Positions 1 through 11,577 are shown, numbered from the stretch's first letter. The stretch: 64,000 bases of DNA from Symbiodinium natans (GCA_905221605.1 CAJNDS010002560.1:275001-339000), one strand, 5' to 3'. Made by a program: numbers and translations. Notes: generated from the letters alone by a model not told the origin.

Positions 1-6
1 AAGGGT

Positions 7-31
7 GGGGGGGGGGGGGGGGGGGGGGGGG
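7..31 (+). repeat. poly-G run (25 G)
   Basis: Uninterrupted run of about 25 G followed by TGGGG. Comparable G or C runs recur through the window (near 2075, 19320, 34310, 42703, 43060, 46695, 49122, 59331) and the window also ends in G. Such runs can form G-quadruplexes and are prone to sequencing length error, so the exact length is uncertain. Confidence 0.9.
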
Positions 32-109
32 TGGGGACGAGAGCTAGGTGACTTCGCGGAGGCCGAGAACTTGACACCAGGCGCTGAGGGCTCAGGGCTC
101 CAGTGAGCT

Positions 110-212
110 TACTTGGAGTTTCAGAAGGGAATATACGTGCCCAAAAAGGGGTTGATAGGTATAGTTACCATGCTTAGAACCCTACTTACAAGTGCTCATG
201 AACCTCCAAGTA
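110..212. mobile_element. 103-bp fold-back (MITE-like) element, copy A
   Basis: The ends form a 14-bp inverted repeat with one mismatch: TACTTGGAGTTTCA at 110-123 against TGAACCTCCAAGTA at 199-212. The right half (about 169-211) matches 9912-9955 at roughly 40 of 45 positions, and a partial relative lies at 32286. There is no coding capacity. Length, terminal inverted repeat and dispersed copies fit a non-autonomous DNA element or an introner-like element; no clear target-site duplication is seen. Confidence 0.6.
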
Positions 213-1274
213 CTTGGTTACGCTTGTCATGTGCACCAGCATAGTTCGGCTCGCGCGGAGACATGACTTTCTTATTCGCCAGCTTGCTTTGCCGGATCTT
301 TCTTGGCTGTCTCACTAAAAAAGTCTGCTGCTCCATTTGTTGGAGATGTGCGGGGTTTTGCTTGGGAGGGTGTTGGGACCACACATGTGTCTTGGGAGGT
401 GCGCCAGCAAGTACTTTATTTTGGTATTTCAGGGTTGCGCGCGCAGGGTTGCCAAAGCGCGTTGCCACGATAGCCACGTCCTCTTAGCGACTTCGCGCTG
501 TTCCAGGCTACCCCCAAAGCTACACGAGCTGGGCGTTGTCTTACACGATGCTTGGGGACTTGCTTGGCGCGGAGAAGGTGGCACTGAAGGCGCATCTCCC
601 ACCGCTAGCCGCGGAAACCTCGTGCCACTAGGAAGTATAAGTCTGCGCATGACATCTTCATACTTTATTGTGGTGGGCATAGTTGGAAGCTTAATGGGGG
701 CCGTTGTGGCATTCTCGAATCCGTTAACCGGAGTCAGTTTCGAGCTGCCACGTTGGTACTTTTGACGGCAAGCCGCAAAGCCCAAAGTGCCTTTCAGACC
801 GCAACTGCTAGAAGAGGCCGTGCAAAGTTGTCGCGGCTTCTGGGTGCACCCATTGCAGCGATCCTGGGCACTTGTTATTGGCAAGGCTTTCTTCTGTTCA
901 TCATGAACATGTCGTGGGTCAGTTACATATGGGTGTGGTGGTGGGGGGAGGGGTCTTTCCCTTAGAGTTACAAAGCCCAGGACCCGGCTACTTCGTTCCT
1001 GGCATCACTTCGAAAGCCTGGCACGAGGCCGGAGGCGTGTGTCCAGCAAAACCTGGTGGGTCCATTCCTTTCAAGCAAGAACGCACCTGAAACGAAGAAG
1101 TTCCCTATTGATGCACTCCCTTATGTGGCCCTTGTAATCCCTTAGAGGATCTTGAACAAGGGTCCCCAAACCCAAGGGTACAACCTTATAGGGGTCCAAG
1201 GGAAGATCCCAGTACATGTCAGATCGCCGGCCAGGCGCAGCTGTTTCCTTGGATGGCCAAGCTGGAAAAGCACT

Positions 1275-1374
1275 GGTTGCTTGGTTTAGGGTTTAGGGTT
1301 TAGGGTTAGGGTTTAGGGTCTAGGGTCTAGGGTTTAGGGTTTAGGGTTTAGGGTTTAGGGTTCAGGTTGCTTGG
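1275..1374 (+). repeat. interstitial telomeric block flanked by 10-bp direct repeats
   Basis: Positions 1285-1364 hold about eleven TTTAGGG-type units, some degenerate (TTAGGG, TCTAGGG, TTCAGG). GGTTGCTTGG occurs immediately before (1275-1284) and immediately after (1365-1374). Duplicated flanks are the mark of insertion at a staggered break. Internal unit variants suggest age. Confidence 0.85.
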
Positions 1375-1658
1375 TAGCTTATGGCTCTTTCGGCCCTGGG
1401 TTTAAAAGCTGGGAGTTGAGGTGGGGTCATGGCTGGCGGCTGCCGGCTTCTTGCGATGTAGGGGTGGAGTGGCGCACGGTGCAATATAGAGAATGCTTGG
1501 TTCGTGTTTGTATGGATGTCAGGATGACACATAAGGTGGCAGGCAGGTGCCTGGGAAAACCCACTTGGGACTAGGGTGATGCCTCCTGCGTCGCAGTGGT
1601 TCCATCGACAGTGTGCCCCCAATTCTGAAACCCCACAAGATGTCCCTTAAGAGCAGAA

Positions 1659-1698
1659 ACCCCTAACCTTAAACCCTAACCCCTCTAAACCCTGAACC
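1659..1698 (-). repeat. degenerate CCCTAAA telomeric block
   Basis: About five CCCTAA/CCCTAAA-like units with substitutions, opposite in orientation to the block 300 bp upstream. No flanking duplication is visible. Confidence 0.7.
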
Positions 1699-2057
1699 AT
1701 TCACAGATTCCCACTGCTCTCCTGGGACCCACTTGCCAGTCGAGGCGCGAAATTCGCGAGGAGCTGGAGGCCCTGGAGGCCTTGATCTTGTGGTACTCGT
1801 AGGGGGGTCGAAGATTTCTGCGGCTACCTCGGAGAGTTTAGGGTCTCGGGGTGAGTCGTTCGTGAGGAAAGTTGGAGGCTTAAGCAGTCGGGACCAGGTT
1901 GCTTCCTGGGTTTTCCAAGAATGTCCGCCCATGAGAGGGTCCAACATGAAGTTCCAGCATGTTCTAGCAGAACCCTGACAACCAGGAGCCCTTCAACTCC
2001 AACTCCACACCCTTTGTAGCCCCCTTGTAGCTGTGCTGTGTAATGATCGGATCCTGC

Positions 2058-2200
2058 TTTTTTTTTTTGGGGGAGGGGGGGGGGGGGGAACCCGAAATCA
2101 CAGGCTCCGAATTACAATCAGGATTGTAGCACTTTGGGGTGCATTGGGCACCTTTTTCTGAGGGTTCCTATACGAAGGCACCCTCCCCCCCCCCCCCCCC
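2058..2200. repeat. T/G run and matching C run around a 95-bp spacer
   Basis: An 11-T run leads into GGGGGAGG plus a long G run (2058-2088). About 100 bp later comes CCCTCC plus a C run (2181-2200). G and C runs, with GGAACCC/GGGTTCC at their inner sides, could pair as an imperfect fold-back. Nothing coding is seen between them. Confidence 0.55.
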
Positions 2201-2539
2201 AGTGAAGGTAGGGTTTGTTTTTTAGGTACATTTCGAACATCCCGCTGCCTGAGGACGGCGAGTCCTGGCCGGAGGTCCGTGGCCACGACCGGAGCCTGGC
2301 AGGGGCGCGGCCCGGAAGCATGGACATTTTGCGGAAGAGACTGCCTCTATAGTTTTTACTGTTTGTAAGATGGCTGCGCAAGAGGATGGTTCTAAGAAGC
2401 GACTGTGTTGAGAAACAGACAGTGTGTTGCAAGCGCTGGTGTGTGTGTATCAATACACACACCATGCAACTTCATGCCAAGAATTTCTGAAAATGAAGGT
2501 TGGAGGAGCGGCTTCGCTTACATGTAAATATAAACAAAT

Positions 2540-2660
2540 AAATAAGTTAATGAATATATATATACATATATACATACATACACATATATTTGTATTTGTA
2601 CACTCTACATATATATATATGTATAAAGATGCACACTATATATAACATATTATAAATATG
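2540..2660. repeat. AT-rich (TA/CATA)n microsatellite
   Basis: Alternating ATATAT/ACATAT sequence with short interruptions; low complexity, no gene. Confidence 0.85.
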
Positions 2661-3474
2661 TGTGTTTTGGGAAGTCATATAAGCTTGCAAAGGGACGCGA
2701 CGCGAAAAGCCCTAACATGTCAGTTTGCAAGAACATAGGCAGCGACCCCTGTTCTAATAATTTTGACCACGCCGCATTGGCCAACTGGCTGTCACATGCC
2801 AATGCATGGTGAGTTCCTTAGCTGACTTGCAATCCTGCACATAAGGACAGGAGTTTGGCGGGAGTTCTCCTTGCTAGGACTCTCCACATCGTCACTCGGC
2901 AAAAGCTATCAGACGGCTAGAAGATTCTGCCATTTCTGAGCTTAGCTATGGAATGCAGCTCCACAGGCCACAGGCAGAGAGAAGACATGCTCATATGTTC
3001 GCGATCAGGCTGGATGAGAAAGCAAGACGAAGCTGTCCAAAGACGACGAAGCTCCTGGAAGAGGCAAAATGAACAATGCACCAGGGGCAGTCCATGCCCA
3101 ACTAGGGTAAAACATGGCTCAGAGCAGCTCCAATCCCTGTATGTATAGAAAAAATATATATGTATATACTATGTATTTAAATACACGGATACTTCTACAA
3201 TATGCGACCCCCCGCCCCCTTCCCCCCCTCCAAAATCAAAGAACTCTTGCCAATAGGGATAGAGTGTCAAAGTGTTGTCCCTTGAGTGTCCCTGAAGACC
3301 TGGAGTTCAAAATGATAATTGCAGTTACACACTTTGTTTTGACATTTATGCTACCATCCCTGTTGTCTACCTCTTGTTGGCGTCTATGCATGTTCTTTCT
3401 ACAGATGCTACGCCGAAACGTGGTTTTGTCTGAAACAGAAACGAGATGATGAAGTTGCCAGGCAAATATAAAGC

Positions 3475-4019
3475 GCATACGTGACACAAGTGTATGCCCA
3501 TCTAGAGGCGGCTAATTTCCTTGTGCTGAAAAATTGGATGCCTTCCAAAGAAAATTCAGAAGAGAGTTCTAAAAGGTCCGCCCACCCATGTAGATGGAAC
3601 CCAAATTAACAACAGCGTCATGAGCAAAGTCACAAACTATGGAGTTCAAACTCGAAAAATCTCGGCATGTTGCAAAAGACAAAAGATGAAATTACTAGGA
3701 TGCATCCTTAGGTCTGGCAGGTATGACCCGCTAAGACAATTTTCATTCTACTTTGGAACCACTTCACCGCGGATAAAATTACTACAGAAGAGTAGGCAAG
3801 CCAAGAGCTGACTGGCTTCTAGAAACAACGAAAGATGCCTTGAAAGCATGCGGAAAGCCACCAACAAACATACCATCAGATCTTGACTTACCTTCCTACG
3901 AAAACACCGCAAAGAACCGTCACCATCGCCAAAACACACGCCATGAAGAAGTCGCCGCACAGAGGACTGGACAATACGTCCAAGTCAGCCTGCGGGCTTA
4001 CAAAGTAAACACAAAGTAG
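3475..4019 (+). mobile_element. LINE-type (non-LTR) retrotransposon, 3' end of the reverse-transcriptase ORF, frameshifted relic
   Basis: Three overlapping frames carry consecutive pieces of one recognisable protein. About 3475-3538 reads AYVTQVYAHLE in one frame. 3528-3563 reads EKLDAFQRKFRR in a second. 3560-3811 continues in a third with RVLK, then KMKLLGCILRSGRYDPLRQ and GTTSPR. A further shift at about 3789 opens 76 codons to the TAG at 4017, beginning RVGKPRADWLLETTKDALKA. By memory of the family, LG-x-ILR, DP-x-RQ and RVG-x-PR-x-x-W are the C-terminal landmarks of non-LTR retrotransposon ORF2 proteins. No YADD core or endonuclease domain was found upstream, so this is a 5'-truncated, dead copy. 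The disruptions are described only. Confidence 0.65.
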
Positions 4020-4086
4020 GTCACTGGTTTGCCACGAGTCTCTGATTACATGCCTCGTGCCGCGCTCCCTATCTTCGGGTTTGTCG

Positions 4087-4146
4087 CTGAGTGAGTGAGC
4101 CAGTGAGTGTGTGAGTCAGTGAGCGAGTGAGTGGGTGAGTGACTGG
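4087..4146 (+). repeat. GTGA-based minisatellite
   Basis: Degenerate tandem GAGT/GTGA units directly downstream of the LINE relic; it could be part of the element's 3' tail, but no second copy is in the window to test this. Confidence 0.75.
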
Positions 4147-5396
4147 GTTCCTGGTCATATTTGGCTCTCGCCGATTGACGGTCCAAAACCAAAATCTCCG
4201 CAATCATTATCATCAAGGGTTAGTTATTCCATAAATGAGCTTTGATATCAACTGGCCAGTCAATAAAAACATTAGGTCACTACATTCCCAATAGAGCTAC
4301 TAGAATCAAGATCTTAAATAGTTGGCCTTTCAATCAGATACATATGAACGAAATTTAATGGTTTTGTTCGTTGGGCTAGAATATTAGTCATATTCTATCA
4401 TATCTGTTCTTTCCAATCGACGATTCAAAGTCAGATTCAGCGTAAATGCTATTTTCAGAGGCCAGTTATTCCGTTTCTTGAGTAATGAAAATGGCTGGCC
4501 TTGAACTGACATATACTTTAAGTCCTCTGCGATAAACGCGTTTGGAGCTCAGGTACTTTATGAGCCAATGACATCATAAATGAGTACTGAATTTAGGGCG
4601 AATTCCACAAGTTTCTTATTTTGCATGGCCTCTATCCAATCATTCTCCGAGTTTGAATTCTGCTCACTTCGATAACCTAGGAGAAGAAAGGTTGAATACG
4701 AAAGCCCCAACAAGTCTAAAGTGCGCCCTGTCCCCAGCGAGAACACGTGACACTTGCTACCGAACTAGACAGTTGGACTCGGAAATCCCTCGGGAAAGTT
4801 GAGGGAGCGGTCGGGCGGAGCCCAAGAAGGTTTCAAGTTCAACTCTTGGCTGAAATGATTACTTCGCCAACGCTAACCATGTAAGCATGTGTGCTGTTTT
4901 GATCCGCATAATCGTTATACATTTTTTAGATGAGCACGTTAAGCTTGGCAGGGAACTACGGTCAAGAGTTTAGTTCTACTTACTACAACCGGAATGTCAG
5001 ATAGTGCCTGTGAGCACACATGCATAGCCGTAGCCTTGGCATAACTGGATACTAGATGTAGTATGTGATTCCTGGAAACGTTTTGCGGGAATCTACAATC
5101 TTCAATCTTAATCCGGGGGGAGATTAGATCTACCCTTGATCTAGTCTCCGGAATCAAGAACCCTTCTTGCAGAACTCACTATGGTTCGGTTTTCTGCATG
5201 GAATGTTGAAACCCGTCCTGAGGCCTTAGATTGTCGAAGCCCTATACTCTTAAGCCCCTAAACTCTCCAAGGTACCGTTAACCCACACCCTAGGCCCACA
5301 CAAGAGGCCAAAATAAGCAGATAACTGCGGTTATGCAAAACCATAGGTGTATATATGCGTGGTGTAGAGTACCCTAATGACTGTAAATCCTGCAGT

Positions 5397-5475
5397 TTAT
5401 ATATATATATATATGTACATACATACGCACATACATACATACATACATACACACATATATACATATACATAATAT
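5397..5475. repeat. (TA)n / (CATA)n microsatellite
   Basis: TATATA followed by ACATACATACAT units. Long ORFs across it on both strands are low-complexity Y/I/T or M/C/V translations and are not genes. Confidence 0.9.
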
Positions 5476-5814
5476 TATATGGAGTACCCTCATATACACT
5501 GCTTTCAATGCGTGCACCCGAAGGTGGAGGCAGTGCGCAGCCACCGCGACCTCTGCCCTGGCGAGGAGACGGCCCTCTTCTCCCGCCATCTGAGCCAAGT
5601 TTCAGGATCTCAAACGCCCAGTTACCCAGGACATGGTGTTGTCTCAGCTACTTCAGGCTTAAGCGAATGAGACAGTCGAGTTTCAGGAATGTAGGGATGG
5701 TTGACTGAGGTTCTTGCGGGCCTTGCATTCCAAGTACGCAGACTCCAGTTGAGAAGCTCGCGTTTCAATTTTCGACGTTGGCACCGGATCACCACCAATC
5801 CTTACAATCCCTAA

Positions 5815-6170
5815 GCCTCCTAAACCCTCGACACACGAAACACCTACACAGCAAACCGCAGAAACACCTCAAAAAGACCTGCAACTACACTCCAGACACC
5901 ATCAAACTGTCGCTCTAAACACCCCTATACAAACCCCAAGCGAACAAAGGGAGGCTAAACCCTAAACCGTGGCCCCACTTCATCATCCCATGCCAGGCCT
6001 TACGCCGGGCACGCAGCTCAAGCCCCACTGTGGCCCCAGCAACTTGCACCTGACCTGCCACCTGGGACTCAAGGCCTGTAGGGTTTCGGTTGAGGGTTTG
6101 AGGGTCTATCCATAGCCCCCTAAACAGCTCATGGCAGACAACAGCCCCTGAATGCCCTAAACCCTAAATC
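5815..6170 (-). repeat. sparse degenerate CCCTAAA words
   Basis: Isolated CCTAAACCCT words (near 5817, 5950 and 6155) occur in a C-rich stretch. They resemble decayed telomeric insertions; no gene is seen. Confidence 0.45.
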
Positions 6171-6334
6171 GGTCTGGAGGTGCCATCGGGTTGCTCCATC
6201 CGCGTGGGCCATGAGTGGCGATCCTGGGAGGAGGGCACCGCCCCAAGTGGGTTGCCAACAGCTTCCGGGGGTGGACGCTTCAGCTTCGAGCTGTTAAGCT
6301 AGCAGCGACACGGCACCAGCGACATTGATATTTT

Positions 6335-6515
6335 TATTATTGTATTTTTACTATCATCATCATTATTATTGTTATTGCTATTGCTATTGCTATTGCTATT
6401 GCTATTGCTATTGCTATTCTTATTCTTATTCTTATTCTTATTCTTATTCTTATTCTTATTCTTATTCTTATTCTTATTCTTATTCTTATTGCTATTGTTC
6501 TTGTTCTTGTCTTTA
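6335..6515 (+). repeat. (TTGCTA)n then (TTATTC)n hexamer arrays
   Basis: About seven TTGCTA units (6373-6416) pass into about twelve TTATTC units (6417-6488), with ATT-rich DNA either side. Predicted peptides (CYCYCY, SYSYSY, NKNKNK) are repeat translations. Confidence 0.95.
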
Positions 6516-7004
6516 TTGATATGATTCGTATTATTAATATTGTCAATATTATTAGTATTTGTAATATTACTGCTAATGGTGCCCTCAAGCTTAGACATGC
6601 CAGGTGGCAGGTGGGACATTGCTTGAGACTCGATAGAGTTCGATAGCAAGTACGCAGAAGACAACGCAAACACGCTGCACAATGCGGCTTTCTCCTGCAG
6701 AGCGCTGTGCGGTCAGGCAAATGCCTGGTCTTTGACGATTCCTTCGAGCACGAGGATGCTGCGTTCGGGGAAAGGATGGAAGGGTTGTGAAACCGGGCTT
6801 AGCCTTGGTATTAATCAGAGGACCCTGACCCACCCTTTCGAGTCGAAAAGCTGCTTCGCAAAAGCGCAGTCAGAAGGTCTGCCACGGCGGAGTCGCCAAC
6901 CGACTTGCCAGGGTCCCAGCTTTGGATGGCAGAAAAGGTCCCGGATTGCTCCCCACCGTCAGTTCCCTGAAAGCCTTCTTGCACATGCGGCAGCTGGCCT
7001 CATG

Positions 7005-7020
7005 ATACCTCATGAGGTAT
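7005..7020. repeat. 16-bp perfect palindrome
   Basis: ATACCTCATGAGGTAT is identical on both strands. It could be a binding site or chance; nothing around it decides. Confidence 0.6.
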
Positions 7021-7270
7021 GGTTAGAATAGGTTTTGGGGGGTGATAAGAGTATCGTTATCTAGGGAACATAGGGGAATACTGCTAGCGGTTAGTCCGAC
7101 CCCTACATGAACACAGATGTACGCCAGTTTAGGTGCTCTTGGTTCGCTTCTGGCACCCGGACATCTGCCCTCAACACCGAGAAGCCTTGCTGGCGGCGAA
7201 GACGAAGCTGAGAAAACTCAAGGAGACGATCCGGTGCGGGAAGGGCTTATGCTGAGGACCAAGTCAGTTC

Positions 7271-7329
7271 AGGGTTTAGGGTTTAGGGTTTAGGGTTTGG
7301 GGTTTGGGGTTTGGGGTTTAGGTTTAGGG
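7271..7329 (+). repeat. TTTAGGG/TTTGGGG interstitial telomeric block
   Basis: About eight units, half mutated to TTTGGGG. A short inverse block (CCCTAAA x3, 7466-7487) follows 137 bp later. No flanking direct repeat was found. Confidence 0.85.
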
Positions 7330-7465
7330 CATAGACAGGATAGACATACGAAGATGGGAGAACAGAAAGGTCGAATGGTATTGATCCCTTGCAAAAAAGG
7401 CGGTCAGAGTGATCGAAGGTTGAATGCCATGCCGGGGTTGTTCTGTCATTCACGGGTTTCTACCA

Positions 7466-7487
7466 CCCTAAACCCTAAACCCTAAAC
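7466..7487 (-). repeat. CCCTAAA x3 block
   Basis: Three exact units in the opposite orientation to 7271-7329. Confidence 0.8.
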
Positions 7488-9020
7488 CTCACAGGGGGAC
7501 TAGTGAGTAGGAATCAAGGGCGAGCTCGGGAATCTGTCGCTCTGAACATGGCAAGGCCTCCTGTCCTGAAGCCATTCAGCATCTCCACTGTCCCTCAGCT
7601 GACCCCTCAAGGGCCTAGGGCTTAGGGTTTAAGGGCTGCCTGAAGCAAAACCCTGACTGTGAATAACGCCCCTTAAAGCACGACGTCCTAAGCTCCCAAG
7701 CCTCCCTCTGCTCCTCAGGACTGGACGCTGCGCTGAAAAAAGTCCTCTGGAAGGGACCTGGGTTGGGCAGCTGTCCACTCCTTGGGGACGACATAACCCT
7801 TTTAGGGCTCATATGACCTTAACAGGAATTACAGTAGCTATGGGGTATAGGACCCCAATTGTTGGGTTCATGTGGTCCCCAAGCTGGAGGGTATACGGCA
7901 GAGGGACTTATCAGGCATGGAGAGTTCAGTCGCTACTTGGCCCAGTGAGTATCCAGCACGGGCCCTATACCCTTAACATCCAACATTTCTTAAACGCAGT
8001 CGCTCGCATTCCAACTGCCCTCCCTCCCCGAGAAGTCGAGGCAGGTCCACTTGCACGCTTGAAGGTGCCGTAGATTAGACTTCAAAAGGAAGCACCATGT
8101 CACTCGATCGGGGCCGGAGGGTGGTAGGAACGCGGTGCATGTTCCTCACAGCTTCACACGCTTATGGGTACGAGCGGAAGCGTCAACCACCTTAAGAAAG
8201 TTCCATACTCCTGCCCTGTAACAGGTCCCTCCCTTTCATCTTTTATGTTAGGCCCGACGACTGGCAGCTTATACCGGACAGCTTTGTGCCCATCCCGAAC
8301 TTCCCAGAGGTGGAGGCAGATGCAAGCGACTTTGGGAACGGGTTGATATAGGGGTCGGAATAATTTCTCATGATACTCCCTTATGGTGAAGCTCACTTGT
8401 GTCAGCGGCCTTTATAGCAGGCGCGGCATCTAGTCCATTCATGGTGTAGCGGGGATTGTACAAGGTCTGACAAGGTCTGACATGTGGACGCGCTCTCTGA
8501 GATGCCCTAAGGCATTTCGGCAGCAAAAACCTCTTCGTCATTGCGCAGCGTAGCAAAACAGAGCATTCCTCCTACATCGCATTCCCAAGCGTGTAAGATC
8601 GGATGACTTTAGAAGGCATTGGGCAGGAAACATGGTGCAGGAAGGAATGGGCCGGTCCACATATACGAAACCTGGGAAATTTCAGGAAAAACACCGCTTT
8701 GCTTAGTTGCTGCATCGACAAAGAGGCGATGCAGACAAAGCTTCTGGAACTCCAAGAGCATGCTCTCTGAGTCTCTACCTAAACCCTGTAGCGGACAGTC
8801 TGTATGCATCTTGTAGAACAAGTGAAGAACAAGTGAAGAATTCTGGTGTAGACTTCATAAAGCCTTAGATCCATCTTTTCCCCGTAGACAGGACCTTGGA
8901 GTTCTTCTGTGCTGGCATGAAGCACCGCCCTTCCTGCAGCCTGTCTTCGTGCGCAAGCCCGTGTGTCTCCGCCTGCAGCTAGCCGACGTTTCACCGTGAT
9001 GGAGCTTCTGGAGCCCAAAT

Positions 9021-9104
9021 CCCTAAACCCTGAACCCTGCGCCCTGAAACTAAACCCTAAAACCCTAAAACCCTAAAATCCTAAACCCTGAACCCTAAAA
9101 CCTA
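9021..9104 (-). repeat. degenerate CCCTAAA block
   Basis: About ten units, including CCCTAAAA and CCCTGAA variants. A TTTAGGG block follows at 9290, giving an outward-facing pair about 185 bp apart. Confidence 0.8.
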
Positions 9105-9289
9105 CCCCCCCTCAGCCCTCAACCGCACCAGAAGAGGCCCAGGTAAGCGCCACAGCCTTCTGCCCCATTCAGGGTCCCAGCCAAGGTATGCGCTGCGCTT
9201 GTTGCAAGACCTGCTGGGCACGATCCCATGCCGCCGGAGCCTTGTTGGGAGTTTGCCGCAGGGAGGCACCTTGGGAGTCCACTCATGTG

Positions 9290-9345
9290 TTTAGGGTTTA
9301 GGGTTTAGGGTTTAGGGTTTAGGGTTTAGGGTTTAGGGTTTAGGG
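9290..9345 (+). repeat. (TTTAGGG)8 perfect interstitial block
   Basis: Exactly 56 bp, eight error-free units, so probably young. Flanks CTCATGTG and AGGGATTT do not match, so no duplication is visible. Confidence 0.95.
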
Positions 9346-9852
9346 AGGGATTTATAGTAGCAAGCACACGAAGAACAATGCAAGGATTCTTGATCACATT
9401 GAGAATAATAACAAGAACCGCAAGTTTCAGGAGCAATAACACAGTGAAAAGAGCAACGACCTAGTAACAAGAATTACAAGAGCAGGGCAGCTGGCGGTAT
9501 TCGGAGTTGTCGCGGGAGCAGTGCCAGCGGTAGTGGCAGTTGCCGCCGTCCTCGTCTTTGCTCTGTAGTGGCAGTAGCAAGAATAGTGATCGGCTCACAA
9601 CTCCGGCAAAGGCGATTGCTTGCTGAATTCAAGCAAGGAAGCAGTAGCAGTACTGGCACATGATGCGCTTCGCTGTTTCTGTGAGCATGTACTGAGAAGG
9701 CTTCAACCCGGCCCTGATGTGTGAGAACATTGTCAGCTTCCGCTTTCGGGCCACCACCCCAGTCCGGTGGCCCAGATACAGATACATTTTGAATCTCTGG
9801 AAATTTGGAATTTAGAGGCTGTCAAAGAAAGCTGGGTGGCGGGCTTCGGGCT

Positions 9853-9955
9853 ACCTGAAGGTTCAGGGACAGGGTTACAAGGACGGGGCCCAGACTTCGA
9901 ACCCGATCTAGGATGCTTAAGAACCCTCCTCACAAGTACCCATGAACCTCCAAGT
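9853..9955. mobile_element. 103-bp fold-back element, copy B
   Basis: Left end ACCTGAAGGTTCAGGG is an imperfect inverted repeat of the right end CCCATGAACCTCCAAGT. The right half matches copy A (169-211) at about 40 of 45 positions; the left half has diverged. Both copies are 103 bp end to end, which supports a discrete mobile unit. Confidence 0.55.
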
Positions 9956-10774
9956 GGGGCCTATAGGGCCTAGGGTGTCGGGTCGACGTTGATTTTGGGT
10001 AATCATACGTGTGATGGGGTTTGGCTGCAGCAGATGTAAGTTCTCAGACCTGAGTCTCACTGGTGTCTCAGCAGCCTCTTCCTTTTTGCTCGAGCCAACA
10101 CTTCCCCGCGATTTAAAGCGGGAGCGGTCTCAAAGTGGGCCGACGCAAAATACCGACATCAAAGACTGAATAGCCTTATAGCTAGGCAACGCCGCCCTCC
10201 GAATACCTCCTTAACGCCTCCGTAGCGAATCCAGCAAGCGCTTCTAAGACCCACTGACCCAAGACCTTCGACAAAGCTGCATGCAAGCTCGGATCCGACC
10301 AGCGACAGTTTGTAGTTTCAAGGCTAGGCCTTCAAATCCTTGAGCCCTATGAGGGCCCATAATCCTCACGAGAAAAACCTGCGCACGCGAGCATGAAACA
10401 CCAGGAGCTTCCATCATCCACAGAGACGTCATCTTACACAGCCCACATTGCATACATCACGACGACTGGCAGTCCTGCCGCCTTGATGGCAAATCAGCCA
10501 CCGCTGATTTCACAACGGTCAGTTGCGAATGCAAAATCCTGCAGCAGGACTGGCGGTGGATCGTTGGCGTACTGTATTCGGCTCAGGGCTCATAGATTCT
10601 TGTGTGTCAGAGTGTAACTCCCTTCCATGTGCGGGCTTTTCTCGGCTCGATCCGCGTTTTGTTGAAGTGTAAGTCCCAGACCCCTCGATGTGAGATGCAA
10701 TTCCGAGCCAAATCGCGTGCCGTCCAAGTACTAGACTCACTACAGACGTCCCGCAACCACAATGCAGTTCCGGA

Positions 10775-11185
10775 GTGTGCGGGCTCTTGTTTCGCAAGCG
10801 ACTGCTCACAGGACTGCCAGCTGCTCAAGGCAAGGAGTCTACGAGGTTTTTGGAGAGGGGCAGTCATGGGTCGAGAGCTTTTCTGAGCCCCAACTCCAAA
10901 ACTTACGCATGCACTGGAGCCGGGAGTTTCGGGGATGATTCTGCTTCGTTGCCCTTACCGCAGGCAGCGCGGGCGTCAGTCGACCCATTGCCAGTCGGCC
11001 AGCGGGCGCTGGCAGCCGGCCTGCGGGCTCTGTCAGCCGGCCTGCGGGCGCTGTCAGCCGGCCCGCTGGCACTGGCAGCCGACCCAATGGCACTGGCAGC
11101 CGACCCAACGGCAGCCCTGAGACGGGCAATGGCGCCAGCCCGATCTCCACTGAAACCGGGGAGCAGGCCATGCCCCTTCTGCTGA
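10775..11185 (+). CDS. hypothetical ORF with 7-residue repeats (doubtful)
   Basis: A 136-codon ORF whose middle (about residues 70-110) is five to six imperfect copies of a 7-residue unit such as RALSAGL, from a 21-bp minisatellite at about 10990-11116. The opposite strand is open too (10839-11252), as expected when a tandem repeat has a period divisible by three. No domain is recognised. It is more likely an incidental ORF across a GC-rich minisatellite than a gene. Confidence 0.15.
   Translation: MCGLLFRKRLLTGLPAAQGKESTRFLERGSHGSRAFLSPNSKTYACTGAGSFGDDSASLPLPQAARASVDPLPVGQRALAAGLRALSAGLRALSAGPLALAADPMALAADPTAALRRAMAPARSPLKPGSRPCPFC
10990..11116. repeat. 21-bp GC-rich minisatellite
   Basis: Roughly five to six units containing GGCACTGGCAGCCG or CTGTCAGCCGGCCTGCGG, with substitutions between units. 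Confidence 0.85.
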
Positions 11186-11441
11186 AGATTTCCCTCACAT
11201 CTTCAACGTTGACTCCTGCTACAGACGTATTTGCCCCGAGGTTCAGTCCCATCAGGATTCTGTAAGATCAATAGCCTGTGAATGACCATGTCAGGGAACT
11301 GAAGAGGAGAGGTTTCCTCATTCTCATGTGCAGTCCTTCGCAGGGGCAGGGTAGTTCAGGTCAACTTCCATCTGCACCCTATAACCGCCTTAACCCCAAA
11401 TTTACCTATCCAACACGCCGCCAGGGTCGGCGGACTTTACA

Positions 11442-11577
11442 CCCTAAACCCTAAACCCCAAACCCTAAACCCTAAGACCCTAAGAGCCTAAACTTCTTAA
11501 ACTCCCTAAACCCTAAGACCCTAAGAGCCTAAACTCCCTAAACCCTAAGACCCTAAGAGCCTAAACTCCCAAACCCT
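11442..11577 (-). repeat. telomeric block with higher-order CCCTAAGACCCTAAGAGCCT repeat
   Basis: It begins with four CCCTAAA-type units. It then passes into about three copies of a longer composite unit (CCCTAAGACCCTAAGAGCCT plus AAACTC). A composite unit repeated in tandem points to local amplification after the telomeric sequence arrived. Confidence 0.85.

Larger units (their letters stand above)
2500..5200. other. AT-richer island around the LINE relic
   Basis: This stretch is visibly richer in A and T than the DNA on either side and contains almost no telomeric repeat. Outside the LINE relic (3475-4019) and simple repeats I recognise nothing. The reverse strand at 4939-5157 carries a 72-codon ORF with no known motif. 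Possible explanations are older transposon-derived DNA or acquired DNA. Confidence 0.5.
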
